This document shows, piece after piece, positions 60,256 to 64,000 of a stretch of DNA of 64,000 bases. Position 1 is the first letter of the stretch; each line of letters starts with the position of its first letter. The DNA lies in NCBI RefSeq assembly GCF_001953745.1, contig NZ_LWLN01000001.1, positions 1,922,001 to 1,986,000 on the forward strand, given 5' to 3'. Both the position numbers and the translations under genes were made by a program. The DNA comes from Natrinema saccharevitans. Its GTDB lineage: Archaea > Halobacteriota > Halobacteria > Halobacteriales > Natrialbaceae. Below the pieces are notes generated by a model. That model worked only from the letters and a program-made list of their open reading frames with translations. It did no database searches and was not told the DNA's origin.

Positions 60256-60987
60256 ATGCATACGCCCACGAACGACTCCGATTTTTCCCGGACGGTCGAG
60301 CAGTTGGCCGACGAGCCGAACCCCTACGAGCCCGAGGTCGGCTCCCTCCCCGAGAACGATCTCACGCAGGCCGATCTCGAGAACGTCAACAAGACGGGAA
60401 CGACGACGATCGGCATCTCGACCGCCGACGGCGTCGTCATCGCGACGGACATGCGCGCCAGTCTCGGCGGGCGGTTCGTCTCGAACAAGAACGTCCAGAA
60501 GGTCGAACGGATCCACCCGACCGCGGCGCTAACGCTGGTCGGCTCCGTCGGCGGTGCCCAGTCCTTTATCTCGACGCTTCGAGCCGAGGTCAACCTCTAC
60601 GAAGCCCGCCGCGGCGAGAACATGAGCATCGAGGCGCTGGCGACGCTTGCGGGCAACTTCGCTCGCGGCGGCCCGTTCTTCGCCATCCACCCGATCCTGG
60701 GCGGCGTCGACGACGAGGGCAGCCACGTCTACAGCATCGACCCCGCCGGCGGCGTCATGGAAGACGACTACACCGTCACCGGCTCCGGGATGCAACTGGC
60801 CTACGGGCACTTAGAGCAGGCCTACGAGCCGGACATGTCCACCGAGGAAGCCAAGACCGTCGCCGCCCGCGGCATCAAGTCCGCCGTCGAGCGCGACACC
60901 GGCTCCGGCAACGGTGTCTTCCTCTGTGAGATCACCGACGAGGGCGTCGACATCCACGGCCACCACGACTTCGACGACGTCCTCTAG
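60256..60987 (+). CDS. psmB: Proteasome subunit beta
   Basis: The 243-residue precursor carries a 48-residue propeptide ending in NKTG, with the catalytic threonine at Thr49 (TTTIGISTADGVVIATDMRASLGGRFVSNKNVQKVERI). It also has the GSVGGAQSF region and SGSGMQLAYGHLEQAYEPDMSTEEA. Autoprocessing exposes Thr49 as the nucleophile in the inner rings of the 20S core. With psmA at 13942 the window encodes both core subunit types. Confidence 0.98.
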   Translation: MHTPTNDSDFSRTVEQLADEPNPYEPEVGSLPENDLTQADLENVNKTGTTTIGISTADGVVIATDMRASLGGRFVSNKNVQKVERIHPTAALTLVGSVGGAQSFISTLRAEVNLYEARRGENMSIEALATLAGNFARGGPFFAIHPILGGVDDEGSHVYSIDPAGGVMEDDYTVTGSGMQLAYGHLEQAYEPDMSTEEAKTVAARGIKSAVERDTGSGNGVFLCEITDEGVDIHGHHDFDDVL

Positions 60988-61176
60988 TCGCGGGCGAAAC
61001 GGGCTGTTTGACTGTTTTTACCGGCACGGAGCGTCCGCTCTCGAGCGACTCGTCTCGGGGTCCGTCCGACGACCGTCGTCGTTTCGCGACGCGACTGCGT
61101 CGCCTATCGAAACCGGCACGTCCGACCGACGGACGATGCTAACCGCCGAAAGCGGACCGCAGAACGGCCGCGCCGA

Positions 61177-62301
61177 TCACTCCAGTCGGGTCGCCCGCTC
61201 GACCTCGTCGTCCGTCAGCGTCGACTCCGTAAGCGTCACCGACCGGCCGCGTTCGCTCGAGCGATAGATCGCGTCGATGACCCGCTGGACGGTCAGGGCC
61301 TCCTCGATCGTGTTCGACTCCGGCGTCGTCCCGGCGGCGATGGCCTCGAGGAACTGCTCGTCCTGTTCGGCGTACCCGGTCATCGCGGTATCGCCGGTCA
61401 TCTCCACGTCGGTGTAGTGGTCGGAGCCGGCGGTACCGGACTCGAGGATCCGCAGGTCCGTGTTGCCGATCTCGAACTGGGCACCTGCCTCCGTGCCGCG
61501 GACTGTACATGTCATACTCTCCTCGCGGTTGGTCGCCCACGCGGCCTCGAGCGAGATCGTCCGCCCGTCGGTGGTCCGAATGAAGGCGCTGACGGAGTCG
61601 TCGACCTCGTAGGTCTCTGCCTCGGCGTCCCAGTTGTCACCGAAGCCGTCGGGGTCGGCGTACTCCTCGCTGGTCCCGAACGTAGTCCGGGTGACGCCGC
61701 TGACCTCGGCGATGTCGGGGAAATCGAGCGCATAGAGGGCCAGATCGAGCGCGTGGACGCCGATGTCGATGAGGGCACCGCCGCCGGCGAGTTCGGCATC
61801 GGTAAACCACGACCCGGGTCCGGGGACGCCGCGCCGGCGGACGTAGTCGGCCTCGACGTGGGTCAGATCGCCGAACCGACCGCGGGCGTGTTGTTCGTCG
61901 AACATGGCCATCGACGCGGCGTGACGGTTGTGAAAGCCGACCATGCAGATCCCGTCCGCGCGGGCGGCCGCCTCGGCGATCCGTTCCGCACTCTCGAGGG
62001 TGTGTGCGAGTGGCTTCTCGACGAGGACGTCGCGGCCGGCCTCGAGGGCCGCGACGGCGATGGGTTCGTGGAATCGGTTGGGCGTCGTCACGATGACGGC
62101 GTCGACCGCCGCGTCCTCGAGGAGATCGTCGTGGGTCTCGTAGGTGCGCGCGCCGAACTCCTCGGCGAAGCGGTCGCGCTGCTCGGGGACGAGGTCCGCG
62201 CCCGCGACGACGTCAGCGCCGAGATCGCGGACGCTTCGCGCGTGGAGGGTTCCCATCCCGCCGAGGCCGACGATGCCGACCCCGATCCCGCCGCCGATCA
62301 T
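61177..62301 (-). CDS. Gfo/Idh/MocA family oxidoreductase
   Basis: The 374-residue protein has the N-terminal Rossmann motif GIVGLGGMGTLHARSVRDL, the conserved EKP in DVLVEKPLAHTLESAERIAEAA, and the C-terminal substrate domain with GGGALIDIGVHALDLALYAL carrying the conserved Asp and His. It should oxidise or reduce a sugar or polyol with NAD(P). It is divergent from a ThuA-type gene 269 bases away, a pairing known from sugar catabolism (ThuA/ThuB and related). Confidence 0.93.
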   Translation of the reverse strand: MIGGGIGVGIVGLGGMGTLHARSVRDLGADVVAGADLVPEQRDRFAEEFGARTYETHDDLLEDAAVDAVIVTTPNRFHEPIAVAALEAGRDVLVEKPLAHTLESAERIAEAAARADGICMVGFHNRHAASMAMFDEQHARGRFGDLTHVEADYVRRRGVPGPGSWFTDAELAGGGALIDIGVHALDLALYALDFPDIAEVSGVTRTTFGTSEEYADPDGFGDNWDAEAETYEVDDSVSAFIRTTDGRTISLEAAWATNREESMTCTVRGTEAGAQFEIGNTDLRILESGTAGSDHYTDVEMTGDTAMTGYAEQDEQFLEAIAAGTTPESNTIEEALTVQRVIDAIYRSSERGRSVTLTESTLTDDEVERATRLE

Positions 62302-62570
62302 CGTTCAACCCCCGATTGCGTCGCATCGGCGAACGACCCGCAGTGAGAAAAATGTCGTTTCGATGGTGTCTGTGGTCGATCCCGTTCCATAGAGAGTGGC
62401 GGTCGGCGATCGAAATAAGGGTTGTGACCGATTAATCTATGCAGTTTTTCGGATATTCGTGTTTTACTATGCTATTACTGTGTGGTAGCCGAATGTGTAT
62501 CGAATATCTGATCGTTCCTGCCTTTCCGGAACGGCCGGCAGTATAAGCCGCCGGGGAGCGGAGAGCGGCC

Positions 62571-63266
62571 ATGGTCGCAGTCACCGTCTGGAACGAGTAC
62601 CGCCACGAACGGACGGACGACGCCGTCGCCACGGTCTACCCCGACGGCATCCACGAGACGATCGCCGAGGCGCTCGCCGACGACCACGATGTCCGGACCG
62701 CGACGCTCGACGACCCCGACCACGGGCTCACCGACGCGGCCCTCTCGGCGACGGACGTCCTCCTGTGGTGGGGCCACGAGGCCCACGACGAGGTGACGGA
62801 CCGGGTCGTCGATCGGGTGCAGGAACGGGTCCTCGAGGGGATGGGATTCGTCCCGCTGCACTCGGCTCACTACTCGAAGCCGTTCAAGCGACTCATGGGG
62901 ACATCCTGTAGCCTCCAGTATCGCGAGGACGGCGAGGCGGAGCGGCTCTGGGTCGTCGATCCCGGCCATCCGATCGCCGACGGCCTCGCGGAATCGATCG
63001 CCCTCCCCGAGACGGAGATGTACGGCGAGCCGTTCGACGTGCCCGAGCCCGACCGACTGGTGTTCGTCAGCTGGTTCGCTGGCGGGGAGGTGTTCCGCAG
63101 CGGCTGCTGTTATCGGCGCGGAAACGGTCGGATCTTCTACTTTCGGCCGGGCCACGAGACGTATCCGATCTACGAGGACGAGAGGGTTCGGCGCGTCCTG
63201 CACAACGCCGTCGAGTGGGCGGCCCCGACCGAGGGCTCGCCGCGGACGTTCGGGGAGCGCGAGTAG
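62571..63266 (+). CDS. ThuA-like glutamine-amidotransferase-fold protein
   Basis: The 231-residue protein fits the ThuA/trehalose-utilisation family: [82 protein letters not shown], and a C-terminal [16 protein letters not shown]. The class I amidotransferase fold lacks a nucleophilic cysteine, with Ser-Ala-His at the elbow. ThuA takes part in disaccharide catabolism through 3-keto intermediates together with a Gfo/Idh-type dehydrogenase such as the divergent neighbour. A cagtataagcc element lies about 27 bases upstream. Confidence 0.9.
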   Translation: MVAVTVWNEYRHERTDDAVATVYPDGIHETIAEALADDHDVRTATLDDPDHGLTDAALSATDVLLWWGHEAHDEVTDRVVDRVQERVLEGMGFVPLHSAHYSKPFKRLMGTSCSLQYREDGEAERLWVVDPGHPIADGLAESIALPETEMYGEPFDVPEPDRLVFVSWFAGGEVFRSGCCYRRGNGRIFYFRPGHETYPIYEDERVRRVLHNAVEWAAPTEGSPRTFGERE

Positions 63267-63271
63267 TCCCC

Positions 63272-64000
63272 TCAGCCGCTTCGCTGCGTATCGACCAATT
63301 CGACGACGACCTCGAGATCGACGCCGACCGCCGACGCCAGCCGGTCGCGGACGTCGTCGGCGAAGTCGCCCGGGAGCAGCTCGCCCGGCGGCCGTTCGAC
63401 GAGAACGGTGATGACGGGCCGATCGCCGGTGTAGACGTCGACGAGTTCGTAGTCGACGTCGCTCTCACGGAAGGACAGGCCGGTCCCGTCCGTCCGCCCC
63501 TCGTCGCTCATCGCCTCGAGTTCGGTCTTCGCATCGTGTTCGACGGCGGCAGTACGGTACGTCCCGTACGTGACGCCGCCGAGGACGACGGAGAGAACGA
63601 CGATCGCCACGAGGAGGACGACGATTCGCGAGCGGAGGCGACCGTAGACGCGATCGATGTCCGCGGTCCGGTGCGGTCGGTAGCCGGACGCCCACAGCAG
63701 CAACAGCGCCGTGAGGTTGATCGAGAGCATGTTCACGAGAACGAGCGTCCCGGCGGTGACGACGACTTCCGGGTTCCCCCAGGCGATTCCGAGCCCCGCG
63801 GTGGCGGCGGGAGGAACGAGCGCGACGGCGATCGCGACGCCGACGAGGACCGAGCCGACGTTCCGAGTGAGGCTGACGACGGCGGCCACGCCCGAGCCCA
63901 GCGCGAGAAACAACGCGAGAACGTTCGGCGTGATCCGCTCGTGGATCTGGGGTACCGTCGTGATGTCGAACCCCGGCGGGAGCAACACCGTCCCCCTGAG
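63272..64000 (-). CDS. DUF389/TIGR00341-like membrane protein, partial
   Basis: This is the C-terminal part of a longer gene whose start lies beyond the right edge; the frame is open through position 64000. Visible are four or five membrane helices, including NVLALFLALGSGVAAVVSLTRNVGSVLVGVAIAVALVPPAATAGLGIAWGN, characteristic of DUF389 (TIGR00341) proteins. A C-terminal hydrophilic domain follows (about 100 residues, FRESDVDYELVDVYTGDRPVITVLVERPPGELLPGDFADDVRDRLASAVGVDLEVVVELVDTQ). Function is unknown. It converges on the ThuA-like gene with a 5-base gap. Confidence 0.88.
   Translation of the reverse strand, partial: LRGTVLLPPGFDITTVPQIHERITPNVLALFLALGSGVAAVVSLTRNVGSVLVGVAIAVALVPPAATAGLGIAWGNPEVVVTAGTLVLVNMLSINLTALLLLWASGYRPHRTADIDRVYGRLRSRIVVLLVAIVVLSVVLGGVTYGTYRTAAVEHDAKTELEAMSDEGRTDGTGLSFRESDVDYELVDVYTGDRPVITVLVERPPGELLPGDFADDVRDRLASAVGVDLEVVVELVDTQRSG

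Overview
The window comes from an extremely halophilic archaeon (class Halobacteria). GC is high, the proteins are strongly acidic, Tat/lipobox secretion and leaderless TATA-type promoters occur, and several families are halophile-specific (HalOD1, TbsP, PccX, Htur_1727). The gene content resembles Natrinema/Haloterrigena relatives, but that placement is inference. About 66 protein genes cover most of the sequence. I saw no rRNA, tRNA, CRISPR array, intact transposase or prophage.

Region by region. 0-8 kb: a glycoprotein-like lipoprotein, a zinc-ribbon protein, an OPT transporter with a PqqD-like partner, and one-carbon genes (folD, glyA) around a hydrolase. 8-11.4 kb: a protein with a caspase-like CHAT core of unknown function, then the regulator TbsP. 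11.6-17.6 kb: an information-processing block (cytidine deaminase, RNase P subunits 3 and 2 around a methyltransferase, proteasome alpha, SBDS, FUN14-like protein, HflX). 17.7-23.6 kb: a thiolase/OB-fold pair, two acidic proteins of unknown function, a DEDDy exonuclease, a thioesterase and a HalOD1 protein. 24-27.7 kb: a radical-SAM locus with a MoaD/ThiS-like protein, an AhbC-like SPASM enzyme, its Htur_1727-type partner and a decayed second radical-SAM gene. 27.7-33 kb: biotin-dependent acyl-CoA carboxylase (pccA, pccX, pccB) and a stomatin-like protein. 33-38 kb: NSS transporter, SDR, frameshifted response regulator, GlpQ, YjbQ and a HEAT protein, with two copies of a 78-bp inverted-repeat element. 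38.4-46.1 kb: a tight operon of two PrkA-type kinases, a DUF444/YeaH protein and SpoVR. 46.7-50 kb: DUF5820, UPF0179, HxlR beside a broken flavin reductase, and an RHH antitoxin with an interrupted RelE-like toxin. 50-56 kb: an ABC export system whose first permease is fused to a PrsW-like protease, then an FNT channel fused to two Usp domains. 56-64 kb: aldo/keto reductase, Usp, a CBS regulator, UPF0212, proteasome beta, a Gfo/Idh oxidoreductase divergent from ThuA, and a DUF389 membrane protein cut by the window edge.

Five genes carry lesions: radical SAM, response regulator, flavin reductase, RelE and a small CxC protein. Four of these can be explained by loss of one C, so read-level confirmation matters. 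The most unusual items are the CHAT-like protein, the radical-SAM/RiPP-candidate locus, the structured 78-bp element, the sequon-packed lipoprotein, the PrsW-fused ABC permease and the Ser-for-Cys thiolase.
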